A stretch of 64,000 nt of DNA from a virus. The translations under genes and the position numbers were made by a program. Of the stretch, positions 48,785 to 58,912 are shown piece by piece. The stretch is taken from positions 1 to 64,000 of the IMG/VR virus record IMGVR_UViG_3300044730_002015. The stretch is one strand, 5' to 3'. The number at the start of each line of letters is the position of its first letter. Position 1 is the first letter of the stretch. The notes under the pieces are model-generated. The model was not told where the DNA came from and made no database searches. It saw nothing but the letters and a program-made list of their open reading frames with translations.

Positions 48785-49692
48785 GATTGTCCTTGTAATT
48801 GGTCGGTGGCTGCGATAATTTCTTCAACATTGAAGATCTCTTGATCTTCAGTAAAGGGATACTCGCCTTCGTTGCCGTTGAAGTCAAAGTCAAACAAGTA
48901 ACTGTGCGGCAGTTTGAATTCGTAGGGTATCTTGGTGCAGATGTTGGTGTGCAGGTCATAGCCAAACACCTTGGGACTGGTGCCATTCCACAACACCACA
49001 GAAGGCCGTCTCAGTGCTGCCGCTGTGTGTTGCAAACAACTGTCAATCAGGATGTTTTTTTGGCTGTGCAGCAACAGGCTAAACAGTTCCATGGTGCTGA
49101 GGAATTTCTGTGGGGTAGCAAACACATGGTGAGCACCCTTGAGTTTGGGTGAGTTTATTTTGGTCACTTGATAAATGGTGTAGTCTTTGCGATAGTGATC
49201 TACCAGAGCCTGTCCTATGTTTTCCGGCATGTCTCGGGTCCAGGAATAGGCCTTGGCGTCAGTGGTCATCATTCCACCATTGGTATGCAGTACCATGATG
49301 GGTTTGGTGCCGCGTATCCAATACTTCCTGCTGAGATCCTGTTGCAACTTGTTGAGTTTGACCACAGGAGTTTCGCCTTTGTATTCTATGCCATACATCT
49401 TGCACCAGGTCTGTACCAATGGTAATTTTTGGTGTATATGATCTGTGGTAAAGTAAGGTTCATGATGGAATATCAGAGAATCTTGATCTTTGATGTAATT
49501 TTGATAAAAGTAACTTGTACCACCAATGGTGTACACACGGTCTACAAAATCTAGATTGGTAAACACATCGGGATAGGCGCACACCACTATGAGCTTGCGA
49601 TCTGGATGATTGTTCTTGATGGTACGGGCCACGGCTGTGGCTGCCACGTGTTTGCCTAAACCACCTTGTACATGGAAAATGCTGTATTTCAT
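48781..49692 (-). CDS. GT9-like glycosyltransferase
   Basis: 303 residues. HVQGGLGKHVAATAVARTI opens like heptosyltransferase-type GT-B enzymes. The C-half contains KNILIDSCLQHTAAALRRPS and VVLWNGTSPKVFG, the nucleotide-sugar site of family 9. No signal peptide. ATGA-coupled to the GT-methyltransferase fusion upstream. Confidence 0.8.
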   Translation of the reverse strand: MKYSIFHVQGGLGKHVAATAVARTIKNNHPDRKLIVVCAYPDVFTNLDFVDRVYTIGGTSYFYQNYIKDQDSLIFHHEPYFTTDHIHQKLPLVQTWCKMYGIEYKGETPVVKLNKLQQDLSRKYWIRGTKPIMVLHTNGGMMTTDAKAYSWTRDMPENIGQALVDHYRKDYTIYQVTKINSPKLKGAHHVFATPQKFLSTMELFSLLLHSQKNILIDSCLQHTAAALRRPSVVLWNGTSPKVFGYDLHTNICTKIPYEFKLPHSYLFDFDFNGNEGEYPFTEDQEIFNVEEIIAATDQLQGQS

Positions 49693-51002
49693 TTGAGTCC
49701 TTGTGTATGTCTTTCCAACACAGTAAAGCCATTGTTGTTAGTTTTATGTATGCGGAAGCGCCAGTGCGGATTTTTTATTAGGAATTCAATTATGGCAGTG
49801 AGCAGGCCTTGGCGATCACGACCATCTTCGCCGCACAGGCCAAAGGTGTAAGTGTCATGGAATGCTATGTATCGTCGGGCCTTGTTGCCATGCAAGGCCA
49901 ATTCTTTCTGTAACTGTTCGTAGGTATGCAAGGTGTCAATAAACAGCAAATCCATGGGTTCGACTTCTATATCCAGCACATTGGCTTTGATATATTGAAC
50001 AGACTTTCCCTGTGCCTGGGCTTTGAGGAATAGTTCGCGCACCTTAGGATGCAACTCAATATCAAAACTCAACAATTCAACATCGCTGGCCAAGAATGCA
50101 CGAGTACTCACGCCGGTCCTGACTCCAAACTCCACCACTGTCTTGCACTCTTGGGCCAACTCGTATAGTATGTGTACATTTTCATTGATGTCGCTCACAT
50201 TGGTACGAGCCCAGTGATATTCCTGATCGAATACCGTGGCATTTGTGTTATTGAGCTTTTTTGCCAGCCGCTGCCTACTGTACATATTAATCATGTTCTG
50301 GGGAATATCCCAGTTTTTGCTGTTTTTAAAATGTCCGTAGGCCAAGAGATTTTTACTGTCTAGTTCTATGCGGCAGTTGATCTCACTGTCGGGATCATTG
50401 AACTTGGTCAGCGTTTCTGAGATGGTGCCTTTTATGCGGTTGCTGTTGATGGCAAACACACGTTTGGCTCGTTGTGCAAAATAGTCGTCACCGTACCATA
50501 CCTGATACAAACTGGGAATCTCTTGATAAGATTGTTTCATCATGAACATACAGATACCAAATGCCCAGGCCTGGCCACCAATGGGCTTGGTGTCATCGTA
50601 ATTTAATCTAACAATTTCTTCTGCTGTGTCAATGACATCGTCTATGCGATAATTGTTTTGTCTGCCGCGTAGATTCACACCAATGAGATCGCCGGCTTGA
50701 AATGGAAAATCGCTGACCATGTCAATCACGTCGGCTGATACAACAATGTCATCGTTTATGATGCCCAGGACATGTGACTGAGCCCGATAGTAACCTTCGT
50801 TCCAGGCAGGGTTCACAAAGATATTTTTATTGTATGATACTAACTCTACTTTCACATGGTTCAGCACGGACCATTGGGGTCTAGATTTACGATTGTTATC
50901 AATCACTATGATCTTGGCTATTTTGTCGTGATTGGCGTAGATTTCTAGCGCCTGATCAAAGTCCTTGACCATCCACATGGTGGGAATCACTACATCTATC
51001 AT
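49689..51002 (-). CDS. Glycosyltransferase-methyltransferase fusion
   Basis: 437 residues. N-terminal GT2-like domain (IDVVIPTMWMVKDFDQALEI; VLGIINDDIVV metal motif; AFGICMFMM). The C-terminal part, about 270-437, is a class I methyltransferase: KTVVEFGVRTGVSTRAFLA, LLSFDIELHP, DLLFIDTLHTYEQLQKEL, ending FHDTYTFG. It would add and methylate a sugar. Coupled to genes on both sides. Confidence 0.82.
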   Translation of the reverse strand: MIDVVIPTMWMVKDFDQALEIYANHDKIAKIIVIDNNRKSRPQWSVLNHVKVELVSYNKNIFVNPAWNEGYYRAQSHVLGIINDDIVVSADVIDMVSDFPFQAGDLIGVNLRGRQNNYRIDDVIDTAEEIVRLNYDDTKPIGGQAWAFGICMFMMKQSYQEIPSLYQVWYGDDYFAQRAKRVFAINSNRIKGTISETLTKFNDPDSEINCRIELDSKNLLAYGHFKNSKNWDIPQNMINMYSRQRLAKKLNNTNATVFDQEYHWARTNVSDINENVHILYELAQECKTVVEFGVRTGVSTRAFLASDVELLSFDIELHPKVRELFLKAQAQGKSVQYIKANVLDIEVEPMDLLFIDTLHTYEQLQKELALHGNKARRYIAFHDTYTFGLCGEDGRDRQGLLTAIIEFLIKNPHWRFRIHKTNNNGFTVLERHTQGLK

Positions 51003-51658
51003 AGTTTTTTGTCTTGTTTGAAATCGCCTTTGTACACTTTGTTGCCAATGTGAGAAACTGTGTAGTGTGGATTGACCCAGATATCATAGCCCAGTTCCAA
51101 TATCTTTCGGCTGAGCGTGATATCTTCTCCAACAAATCCACCATTCAATGAACTGTATTCGCAGATGTTGCGCAATTTTTTGCCACGGAATTCTAGTTCT
51201 GGATTGCTGGTCCAAAGATCCTCAACTACTTTGCGAGACATTTTGAGAAAACCAGTGCCGGTTTTTTGTACTTTGAAATAACCATCTGCGGGATCTTTTT
51301 CCATGTTTTGTGGGATCCAGATGTTGTAGGTCAAGGGTTCTTTGTCGCCTTTGTTGACTACTGGTACTGTGATCACATCCTTGTTGGACTTGACAATGTC
51401 AATCAAAACCTGCGCGGTCCAGTACTCATCATCGTCGATGAATACCATGGCGTCATAACCATCTTTGTAGGCAAGATTAAACAGTTCATTCCTGGCCATG
51501 GGCAAGATGCTTTCGTTGGCCAAAAATATGCAGCGTATGTCAATGTTGTGCGCCAGGCCCAGTTTGATTGATTCGCAGAGACTATGCACAAAATAGGCAT
51601 CTACCTTTTGATCCAGGCAGGGAGTTGCTACCAAAACTCGTTTTGTTGTTTTTTCCAT
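50999..51658 (-). CDS. GT-A glycosyltransferase
   Basis: 219 residues. RVLVATPCLDQKVDAYFV, helix SILPMARNELFNLAYK and MVFIDDDEYW (DDD metal motif), with a C-terminal SLNGGFVGEDITLSRKILEL. Paralogous in layout to 21155-22042. The start codon follows directly on the U-tract of a terminator hairpin, so it may be expressed only by read-through or from an internal promoter. Confidence 0.82.
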   Translation of the reverse strand: MEKTTKRVLVATPCLDQKVDAYFVHSLCESIKLGLAHNIDIRCIFLANESILPMARNELFNLAYKDGYDAMVFIDDDEYWTAQVLIDIVKSNKDVITVPVVNKGDKEPLTYNIWIPQNMEKDPADGYFKVQKTGTGFLKMSRKVVEDLWTSNPELEFRGKKLRNICEYSSLNGGFVGEDITLSRKILELGYDIWVNPHYTVSHIGNKVYKGDFKQDKKL

Positions 51659-51682
51659 AAAAAAAGGATCCTTGGGATCCTG
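51659..51682 (-). terminator. Terminator abutting a start codon
   Basis: Stem AGGATCC (51666-51672) with GGATCCT (51676-51682), loop of three. The minus-direction T-run of eight bases ends at the ATG of 51658. Confidence 0.75.
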
Positions 51683-51691
51683 GTATACGAC

Positions 51692-51722
51692 CCAGGGTTA
51701 ATATTATGTATCAACCCTGGGC
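51692..51722 (-). terminator. Hairpin after the giant fibre gene
   Basis: A 13-bp stem with one mismatch (CCCAGGGTTAATA at 51692-51704 with TATCAACCCTGGG at 51710-51722), loop of five. No T-run follows immediately, but a terminator hairpin follows in tandem. Confidence 0.65.
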
Positions 51723-51735
51723 GCGAGTGGAAAAA

Positions 51736-54700
51736 TTATTGGCTTTCTAGTGCTGCTATGCGTGCCTTGAGACTTTCAATTTCTGTGGAAAGTTCATTCA
51801 CAGCATTGACCAATATGGGAACCATGTAATCACTGGTGATCTGCAGTTTGTCGGGATTGTCTGCAGATACCACCACTGGTGAATCGCCTTCTGCGGCCAG
51901 GACGTTTTGAGCACTGAATCCATAGCGTCGTTTGCCATCGGGATCAGTGATACAGCCTGACTCGCGATCTTTGAAACTATACTCAATGGGTTCGATGCTT
52001 TGCAGGAAACCTCGGCCATGTGGCACACGACCATAGATACATTTGTCTCTGCAGTCTGACACAGCAGTCCACGCAATCTGTATCTGAGCACAGGTATGCG
52101 CATTGTTACCCATGATGATACGATTACATTCTGTGGTGATGTTGGCCAAACCAACCGAAGTCAAACCTGTATTACAACCTATGAGAATGTTATTGCAACC
52201 AAAGGAATTGTTACAGCCAGCGTTGGGCCCTATAAAAATGTTATAGCCACCTGATGTATTAAGCTGTCCAGCATATCTACCAATGAATACCGAATTGCAA
52301 CCAAATGTGGTTTTGAAGCCAGCCTTCATACCAATAAAGGTATTGTAGCATCCGCTGACATTGCATTTTCCAGCGCAGAATCCCAGGTAAGAATTGTATC
52401 GACCGAATGTATTACACTGACCGGCCTGGAATCCAATAAAGAGGTTATGGGTACCGGAGACGTTGGCACAGCCAGCCATGTGTCCAATAAAATGATTTCC
52501 GTTACCGGTGGTGTTACAATTGCCAGCTTGGAAGCCCAGAAACACATTATAACTTCCGGTGGAGTTTTTGCGGCCAGCGCCACTACCAATAAAGATGCCA
52601 GTGCCAGTGGTATTGCATACTCCAGCAAGACATCCAATAAAAATATTATCATAACCTTGATTATTTTGACCGGCCTGGGTACCCAGCATGACGGTATATG
52701 AGCCGGTATTATATTCACCTGCTCGCTGTCCTATGTTTACATTACATTTAGAATAATTGCCAGCAGCCATCGAACCGCCGCCGGCATATTGGCCAATACT
52801 GATGTTTACCGTTGTATAGCAACGTCCTGCGAATTTTCCAATGGCAATTGTTCCGCCTGCGTACTGACCCCTAAATGCTGCGCAGTGACCTGCTGCAAAA
52901 AGATCAACACTTTGATTACATTTACCAGCACAAAAACCAAAAATAATGTTATGGCTACCACAAAGTCCATTCATACCACTGCAGCAGAAGAACAGATTAC
53001 AGGTACCAGCACAATATGTTATGGGTCCTGCACCTGCTGCTGCACCATTCACAAACAATCCAGAAGCTGTGACACAAAGTCTTGCTGTACCTGACCCATT
53101 GTCGCCAATGATTACAGTATTGGAGAGGCCGGCTGTTCCCGCCAAACTTGTACCAGCACCAATGATCACATTGCACACACCAGTGGTTACTGCGCACCCT
53201 GCATTGCAACCAATAAAGGTATTTTTAACGCCAGTGGTGTTGCCGTAGCCAGCACATCTGCCAGCGAAGAAGTTGTATGTACCAATGCTATTACAAAAAC
53301 CTGCGGACCTGCCAAGGATAGTATTATCACTGCCGCTGGTACTGTTATAACCAGCACACTGACCAGCCACAAAGTTGTGAGTACCGGTACCGTTACAGTA
53401 ACCAGCCATTCTGCCCATAAAAATATTATAACCACCTGTGGTAGTAAAATTCCCAGCGCAGTTACCAACCATAAAGTTATGACTGGCAGAGGTTTGGCAA
53501 CGTCCCGCATAATAGCCCAATATTGTGTTATAACTACCGGTATTTCTTAATCCTGCTTGTAGCCCCACAAAGAAATTGCCGCTGGCTGTGGTATTATAAA
53601 AACCGGCGCAGTGGCCAAGGAAAACGTTAAAGCTACCAAAGGTGTTGCAAAAACCTGCAGACATACCAATAAAGTTATTGCCGCGTCCGGTGGTGTGATT
53701 AGCACCTGCATTACAACCAATAAACGTATTGCATCTTCCGGTGGTGTTGCAGCAGCCGGCATTGCGTCCTATAAAGACATTGTGACATCCAGCTGTATTG
53801 CGGAAACCAGCACATGCACCGGCAAAGAAGTTGAACTCGCCATAATAACCACCAGCAAAGCCATTGCAGGTACCTGCACAAAAACCTGCAAAAAAGTTGT
53901 TGTTGCCACTACCACCATTGCCCGAAATACAGCTGGTGATGTTTCTTGTGCCACAGGCCACAAATACACTGCTTCCGCCTACAGCGGAACCGTTTACAAA
54001 CAATCCCGAAGCCGTTACGCACAATCTTGCTGTGCCTGACCCATTGTCACCAATGATCACTGTGTTGCTCAACCCAGCTGAGCCTGCCAATGCTGCACCT
54101 GTACCTATGATTACGTTACATATACCTGTGGTTACTGAGCAGCCTGCATCTACTCCTGCCATAACGTTGCAACTACCGCTGTTTAGAAAATAACCTGCAC
54201 CACCGCCTATAAGTACATTCCTTGTTCCAAACGATACATATCGTCCAGCGGCGCCACCGATTAATGTATTAACATCACCCGAAGTTATACTACAACCTGC
54301 GCAGGCTCCAATGACTATGTTATAGGAACCGCTGGCATTTGCTGCACCTCTACCAGCAGTGTCACCAATAAAGATATTTCGACAACCACGAACATGATTA
54401 CATCCAGAATACCTACCAACATAGAGGTTATAGTTGCCAGAGACATTACATTGGCCTGCACAACTGCCCAGGAATATATCATGCGTTCCGAATTCGTTAC
54501 TACGACCAGCAAACTGGCCAACAAAGATGTTATGACTTGTAATTGTGGTAAAGCCAGCACATTGACCAGCGAAGAAATTATGATTTCCACTGCAATTGCC
54601 GGCGCCCGCACAGTTGCCAAAAACTATGTTGTTTGCACCAGTAATATTTTTACATCCCGCACAGGCGCCTATAAAGACATTGTCTGCGCCAGTGGTGTTG

Positions 54701-57030
54701 GCTGAACCCGCACACTGCCCTGCAAAGAAATTGTCTGTGCCAGTGCCGCCATTGCCCGAGATGCAGCTCACGATATTGCGTGTGCCACAAACCAACATGG
54801 CACCACCGCCACCGCCCACCAATGTGCCATTCACATACAGGCCAGTGGCGTTGGCGCACAATCTCGTGGTTCCACCTGCGGAAATGACCACAGTACAGCA
54901 AAGACCTGCGCTACCTGCATAATTACCAATTATAGTGTTCTCAAATCCCGATACTACCGAACATCCAGCACCCAAGCCAATAAAGATATTGCAAGCACCA
55001 GTGGTGTTGCGTCGACCTGCATATGCTCCGATAAATTGATTGTTGCTGCCAATGGTGTTGCAATAACCGGCGCCTCTTCCAATAAAGGTGTTGCAAACAC
55101 CAGTGGTGGTGTATCGACCTGTACTGCAACCCACAAAGAAGTTGTGACAACTGGCACTGGCAACCAAGCAGCCGGCATATTTTCCAATGAATGTATTGTA
55201 TTGGCCTGCGGTGCCGTTGCTGCCACCACCATAGATAACTGTTCCAGAGGAATTGAAAGGCGAGGATAACTGTGATCCATTCACATATAATCCAGTGTCG
55301 TTGATGCACAACCTTGGAAAGCCGTTGGTCCTTTCGCCGATCATTACTATGTTCTGCATGCCTGCTGTGCCAACTAAGCAACTGGCAGCAGACCCAATTA
55401 TGACATTACATACACCTGTTGTTACAGCACAGCCAGCATTGCAACCAATGAATATATTTTTAGCACCAGTGCTGTTACAACAACCTGCATTGGCACCAAC
55501 GAAGATGTTGTTGGTTCCAATCGTGGTCGCAAATCCAGCATAACGACCAATGGCGATGTTACAACTGCCAGAGGTATTTGCGCGGCCAGCACTGACTCCA
55601 ACAAAAAAGTTGTGGCAGCCAAAGGTATTGAAGATGCCAGCAGCACGACCAATCATGGTGTTGTATGTGCCACTGGTGGTGGACTGACCTGCATAGGCTC
55701 CAGCGAAGAAATTGTTGGTACCAGTGGTAATAAAAGAAGCAGCATAACTACCAATAGCTATGTTATGGACACCGGTGGTAATGCAACGTCCACTGTTTTG
55801 ACCTATTAAGACATTGTTTGAGCCAATGGTGTTGCAGCAGCCGGCATTGCGACCAATAAACGTATTAAAGGTGCCGGTGGTGGTGTTGCGACCAGCACAT
55901 GCACCGGCAAAAAAGTTATCTGTGCCAGCTGTGCCCAGTCTGCCGGCATCTTTGCCGATATAGATGTTATTTGTACCAGTGAGATTACAAAAGCCAGCAT
56001 ATTGTCCAAGAAATACGTTGCATGATCCAAAGGTGTTTCTGGCACCAGTACACTCTCCAATGAATACGTTTCTTTGTCCGCTAGCATTGCCAAAGCCTGA
56101 ATCTTTGCCAATAAAGACATTGTAACTGCCAGTGATATTGCAACGTCCAGCCTGGCGACCAATGTAAACGTTGTATTGGCCAATGGTATTCTGGCAACCA
56201 GCTAGTGGTCCAATGAATACATTCTCTTTGCCGGTGGTAGTAGAAAACCCAGCGCAGCCTCCAATAAAAGTATTACAACTACCAACAGTGTTATTTCTAC
56301 CGGCATACAGTCCGATAAAAGTATTTTGACTTCCTGTGTTATTTAGACAGCCAGCGCGGAATCCAATAAATGTGTTATAGCAACCAGTGCTGATGGCACG
56401 TCCGGCGTCTCTACCAATAGATATGTTATCTTTTGCGCCAACGCAGTTCTCTGCGCCTGCCCCGGCATAGGTTCCAATACCGATATTATTGCAAAATCCT
56501 GCTGCGAATCTGCCTGCGGCATATCCAATAAAGACATTGCATGAACCGGTGGTATTGCACTGACCTGCAAAAGCACCTATCATATTGTTGTAACTACCAG
56601 TACTTAAATTAAATCCAGCAGCCCAACCCAAGGCATTGTTATTATTGCCAGTGGTGTTGCACATACCTGCGCAATGACCAGCAAAGAAATTTCTACTGCC
56701 AATGGTGTTGCATTGACCAGCATACTGTCCAATAAAGATATTGCGACTGCCAGTGGTGTTGAATCGACCAGCATATTGGCCCAGGAACGTGTTATAGCAA
56801 CCTGTTGTGGTGCGACCACCAGCCGCGCGGCCGATCATGAGATTGTGACTACCAATGGTCAAGCAAGCACCAGCGTTGGGACTGATCACAGTGTTGTATG
56901 TGCCAGTGGTTAGGGCTGCACCGGCACCGTTGCCAGCAAAAAAGTTGCTGCCAGATTTATTGTAATTGGTTACATTACATAAATTTCTGCTGTCATCTAC
57001 TACTGTGGTTCCTGCGACTTTGATAGCCAT
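51736..57030 (-). CDS. Giant cysteine-rich repeat fibre with S74 chaperone domain
   Basis: 1764 residues. After about 20 residues, roughly 70 degenerate 20-24-residue repeats run to about residue 1640, of type NTFIGxxAGxCNTTGSxN, a solenoid like YadA-type or beta-roll stalks. Cys occurs at recurring places (before Asn-Thr-x-Gly and after Gly-x), about one per 15-18 residues, far above normal. The last 120 residues are an intramolecular chaperone (peptidase S74): SDCRDKCIYGR, YGFSAQNVL, LQITSDYMVPILVNAVNEL and a coiled coil. S74 domains trimerise fibres and cleave themselves off. A long, trimeric tail fibre. Confidence 0.85.
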   Translation of the reverse strand: MAIKVAGTTVVDDSRNLCNVTNYNKSGSNFFAGNGAGAALTTGTYNTVISPNAGACLTIGSHNLMIGRAAGGRTTTGCYNTFLGQYAGRFNTTGSRNIFIGQYAGQCNTIGSRNFFAGHCAGMCNTTGNNNNALGWAAGFNLSTGSYNNMIGAFAGQCNTTGSCNVFIGYAAGRFAAGFCNNIGIGTYAGAGAENCVGAKDNISIGRDAGRAISTGCYNTFIGFRAGCLNNTGSQNTFIGLYAGRNNTVGSCNTFIGGCAGFSTTTGKENVFIGPLAGCQNTIGQYNVYIGRQAGRCNITGSYNVFIGKDSGFGNASGQRNVFIGECTGARNTFGSCNVFLGQYAGFCNLTGTNNIYIGKDAGRLGTAGTDNFFAGACAGRNTTTGTFNTFIGRNAGCCNTIGSNNVLIGQNSGRCITTGVHNIAIGSYAASFITTGTNNFFAGAYAGQSTTSGTYNTMIGRAAGIFNTFGCHNFFVGVSAGRANTSGSCNIAIGRYAGFATTIGTNNIFVGANAGCCNSTGAKNIFIGCNAGCAVTTGVCNVIIGSAASCLVGTAGMQNIVMIGERTNGFPRLCINDTGLYVNGSQLSSPFNSSGTVIYGGGSNGTAGQYNTFIGKYAGCLVASASCHNFFVGCSTGRYTTTGVCNTFIGRGAGYCNTIGSNNQFIGAYAGRRNTTGACNIFIGLGAGCSVVSGFENTIIGNYAGSAGLCCTVVISAGGTTRLCANATGLYVNGTLVGGGGGAMLVCGTRNIVSCISGNGGTGTDNFFAGQCAGSANTTGADNVFIGACAGCKNITGANNIVFGNCAGAGNCSGNHNFFAGQCAGFTTITSHNIFVGQFAGRSNEFGTHDIFLGSCAGQCNVSGNYNLYVGRYSGCNHVRGCRNIFIGDTAGRGAANASGSYNIVIGACAGCSITSGDVNTLIGGAAGRYVSFGTRNVLIGGGAGYFLNSGSCNVMAGVDAGCSVTTGICNVIIGTGAALAGSAGLSNTVIIGDNGSGTARLCVTASGLFVNGSAVGGSSVFVACGTRNITSCISGNGGSGNNNFFAGFCAGTCNGFAGGYYGEFNFFAGACAGFRNTAGCHNVFIGRNAGCCNTTGRCNTFIGCNAGANHTTGRGNNFIGMSAGFCNTFGSFNVFLGHCAGFYNTTASGNFFVGLQAGLRNTGSYNTILGYYAGRCQTSASHNFMVGNCAGNFTTTGGYNIFMGRMAGYCNGTGTHNFVAGQCAGYNSTSGSDNTILGRSAGFCNSIGTYNFFAGRCAGYGNTTGVKNTFIGCNAGCAVTTGVCNVIIGAGTSLAGTAGLSNTVIIGDNGSGTARLCVTASGLFVNGAAAGAGPITYCAGTCNLFFCCSGMNGLCGSHNIIFGFCAGKCNQSVDLFAAGHCAAFRGQYAGGTIAIGKFAGRCYTTVNISIGQYAGGGSMAAGNYSKCNVNIGQRAGEYNTGSYTVMLGTQAGQNNQGYDNIFIGCLAGVCNTTGTGIFIGSGAGRKNSTGSYNVFLGFQAGNCNTTGNGNHFIGHMAGCANVSGTHNLFIGFQAGQCNTFGRYNSYLGFCAGKCNVSGCYNTFIGMKAGFKTTFGCNSVFIGRYAGQLNTSGGYNIFIGPNAGCNNSFGCNNILIGCNTGLTSVGLANITTECNRIIMGNNAHTCAQIQIAWTAVSDCRDKCIYGRVPHGRGFLQSIEPIEYSFKDRESGCITDPDGKRRYGFSAQNVLAAEGDSPVVVSADNPDKLQITSDYMVPILVNAVNELSTEIESLKARIAALESQ
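52110..56970 (-). repeat. Degenerate ~66-base coding repeats
   Basis: About 70 tandem units that encode the fibre solenoid. Units differ mainly at third codon positions, so they are old and held by protein selection. Closest unit pairs could recombine. Confidence 0.8.
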
Positions 57031-57041
57031 CTTCGTTGTCC

Positions 57042-58889
57042 TTAACTAGGCTTTGTATTTTTCAACTGATCAATCTGTTGCTGCTGTTCTTTGATGGCCT
57101 CGATCAGTATGGCTATCAAAGGCAGATAAGACACTGTCAATCCGCGTTCTTCTGAGTGTACCAACTCGGGTAACACTTGGATTAAATCTTGGGCTATGAT
57201 ACCATAGCTCTTGTTACCAGTTTCTTTCCACTTGAAACTCACGCCCTGTATGCTATTTATTTTGCTCAAGGCCGATTTGATGTTCTTGACATTTTTCTTG
57301 AAATTACGGTCTGAAGAAGTGTTGACATCCGTGGCTGTGAGTGTGCCTGAACTGGGGTTGAATGTGAGTTTGGTTGACGATATGGTGGCAGTGGTCAGCG
57401 AGCCCGAAGTGGCAGTGGCAAACACCGGATAGTAGTTGCTGTTGGTTGTGGTATCATCGGCTATGGTGGCGCCACCGCTGGAAATGCCTGTGAGCTGGCT
57501 GCCGTTGCCCAGTAGATATGAACCAGAAATGTTGCCCGAAGCGTTGATATTGCCAGTGACTGTCAAGATATTGGCAATATTAGCACCGTGGCTGAGTGCC
57601 ATGGTGTTGCTGGTACTGTTGTAGAAGAATGTGATGTTGCCACCAGAGGAGATATTGCCAATCTGTAGGCCGGCACCGTTAAGATCTGACAAAGTGGCAT
57701 TAGCATTGGCAGCAACGATGATGTCTTTGTCTGCTAAGAATATATTTGCAACATTGATTTCAGTTGTGGTACCTTCAACCCGCAGGTTACCTAGTATTAC
57801 TGCATTATGGGTAACCTGAAGATTACCAGCATTGACATTTGCAGAAACATTAAGATACTGACCGCTTACATTACCAAGAGCATTCACGTTGCCAGGATTG
57901 ACGTTGCCGGCAAGATTTATATCAGTTAATACTTGCCCTGTGAGATTGACGTCTTTGACATCCAACAGTGTGCCAACATTAAGATTATCAGTTGTTATAA
58001 GAGAAGTTACTGCAATATTACCAGCGGCGATATTACCTGTAGTAACAATATTGCTGGTCAATGAACCACTGGCCAAGTAGTTGGCTACTATTGCGTTGCT
58101 ATAACCTGCGGGTAGACCTGTTATAAATGCACCGTTGCCCAATAGATATGCAGCTGTTAGGTTACCTGTGGTACTGAAGCCACCAGCGGTAATGTTGGCG
58201 CTGGCTGTGACCGTGCCCGATCCATCCAGTTCCACTGTGGTGACTGCATCACCTCTTTTTACTCTTATCACTCCGCCCGTGCCACCCGAGAATGAATCTA
58301 AGGATGTGACATTTGCCGCGCCACCTATGATAGCTCCGCTGGTGATTAGGTTGCCACCAGTGATATTGCCCGAGGTGTCAATGTTGCCTGTAAGGGTGGT
58401 ACCTTCGGTGACCACTGTGTTGCCTGCAACTGTCAATTGTCCGTCTGCAATGCCCACCGATACGCCACCAATATAAATTGTGTTGTTGGACACATACAAA
58501 CTGCGCCATTGCAGTGTGTTAGAGCCAAGATCTGTGGTAGCATTGGATTGTGGTAAAACGTAAGCGGCAGTGATGTTGGCAGTGGTGATGATGTTGCCGG
58601 TCAATGAAACCAAATTGCCGGTATATGTGGGCAGGTATGCAGCCACATTTGAGTTGCTGTAGGTGCTGCCGCTCACAATGCCAGTCAAGAAAGCACCGTT
58701 GCCTAATATATATGTTCCCGAAATGTTACCGCTGCTGGTAATATTGCCTGTGGCAGTAATTACCCCAGTGACAGCGATGTTACCCGAATTGGCTATGCCA
58801 CTTTGGCTTAGGTCAAGCAAACTTCCCACAGGGATTTCTTGAATCTGTGAACTAGTAGTGTTAGCGATCAGTGGAAAATAATTGGCCAT
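57042..58889 (-). CDS. Tail fibre with S74 chaperone domain
   Basis: 615 residues. The shaft has repeats such as GNITSSGNISGTYILGNG and TANITAAYVLPQS. The C-terminal 100 residues (DRNFKKNVKNIKSALSKINS, YGIIAQDLIQVLPELV, IAILIEAIKEQQQQIDQL) are an S74 chaperone. Shaft type shared with the 7619, 58909 and 62284 genes. Late box 16 bases upstream. Follows the giant fibre by 12 bases. Confidence 0.87.
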   Translation of the reverse strand: MANYFPLIANTTSSQIQEIPVGSLLDLSQSGIANSGNIAVTGVITATGNITSSGNISGTYILGNGAFLTGIVSGSTYSNSNVAAYLPTYTGNLVSLTGNIITTANITAAYVLPQSNATTDLGSNTLQWRSLYVSNNTIYIGGVSVGIADGQLTVAGNTVVTEGTTLTGNIDTSGNITGGNLITSGAIIGGAANVTSLDSFSGGTGGVIRVKRGDAVTTVELDGSGTVTASANITAGGFSTTGNLTAAYLLGNGAFITGLPAGYSNAIVANYLASGSLTSNIVTTGNIAAGNIAVTSLITTDNLNVGTLLDVKDVNLTGQVLTDINLAGNVNPGNVNALGNVSGQYLNVSANVNAGNLQVTHNAVILGNLRVEGTTTEINVANIFLADKDIIVAANANATLSDLNGAGLQIGNISSGGNITFFYNSTSNTMALSHGANIANILTVTGNINASGNISGSYLLGNGSQLTGISSGGATIADDTTTNSNYYPVFATATSGSLTTATISSTKLTFNPSSGTLTATDVNTSSDRNFKKNVKNIKSALSKINSIQGVSFKWKETGNKSYGIIAQDLIQVLPELVHSEERGLTVSYLPLIAILIEAIKEQQQQIDQLKNTKPS

Positions 58890-58905
58890 TTGTATGTCTT
58901 TTTAA

Positions 58906-58912
58906 TATTTAT
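58906..58912 (-). promoter_or_regulatory. Late promoter box
   Basis: ATAAATA (CATAAATA with flank), 16 bases before the ATG at 58889, overlapping the stop of the short fibre gene. Confidence 0.6.

Noticed and set aside
52110-56970. Regularly spaced repeats that might be a CRISPR array
   Set aside because: Units are coding, in frame over 1600 residues, with variation at third codon positions and no constant repeat with unique spacers.
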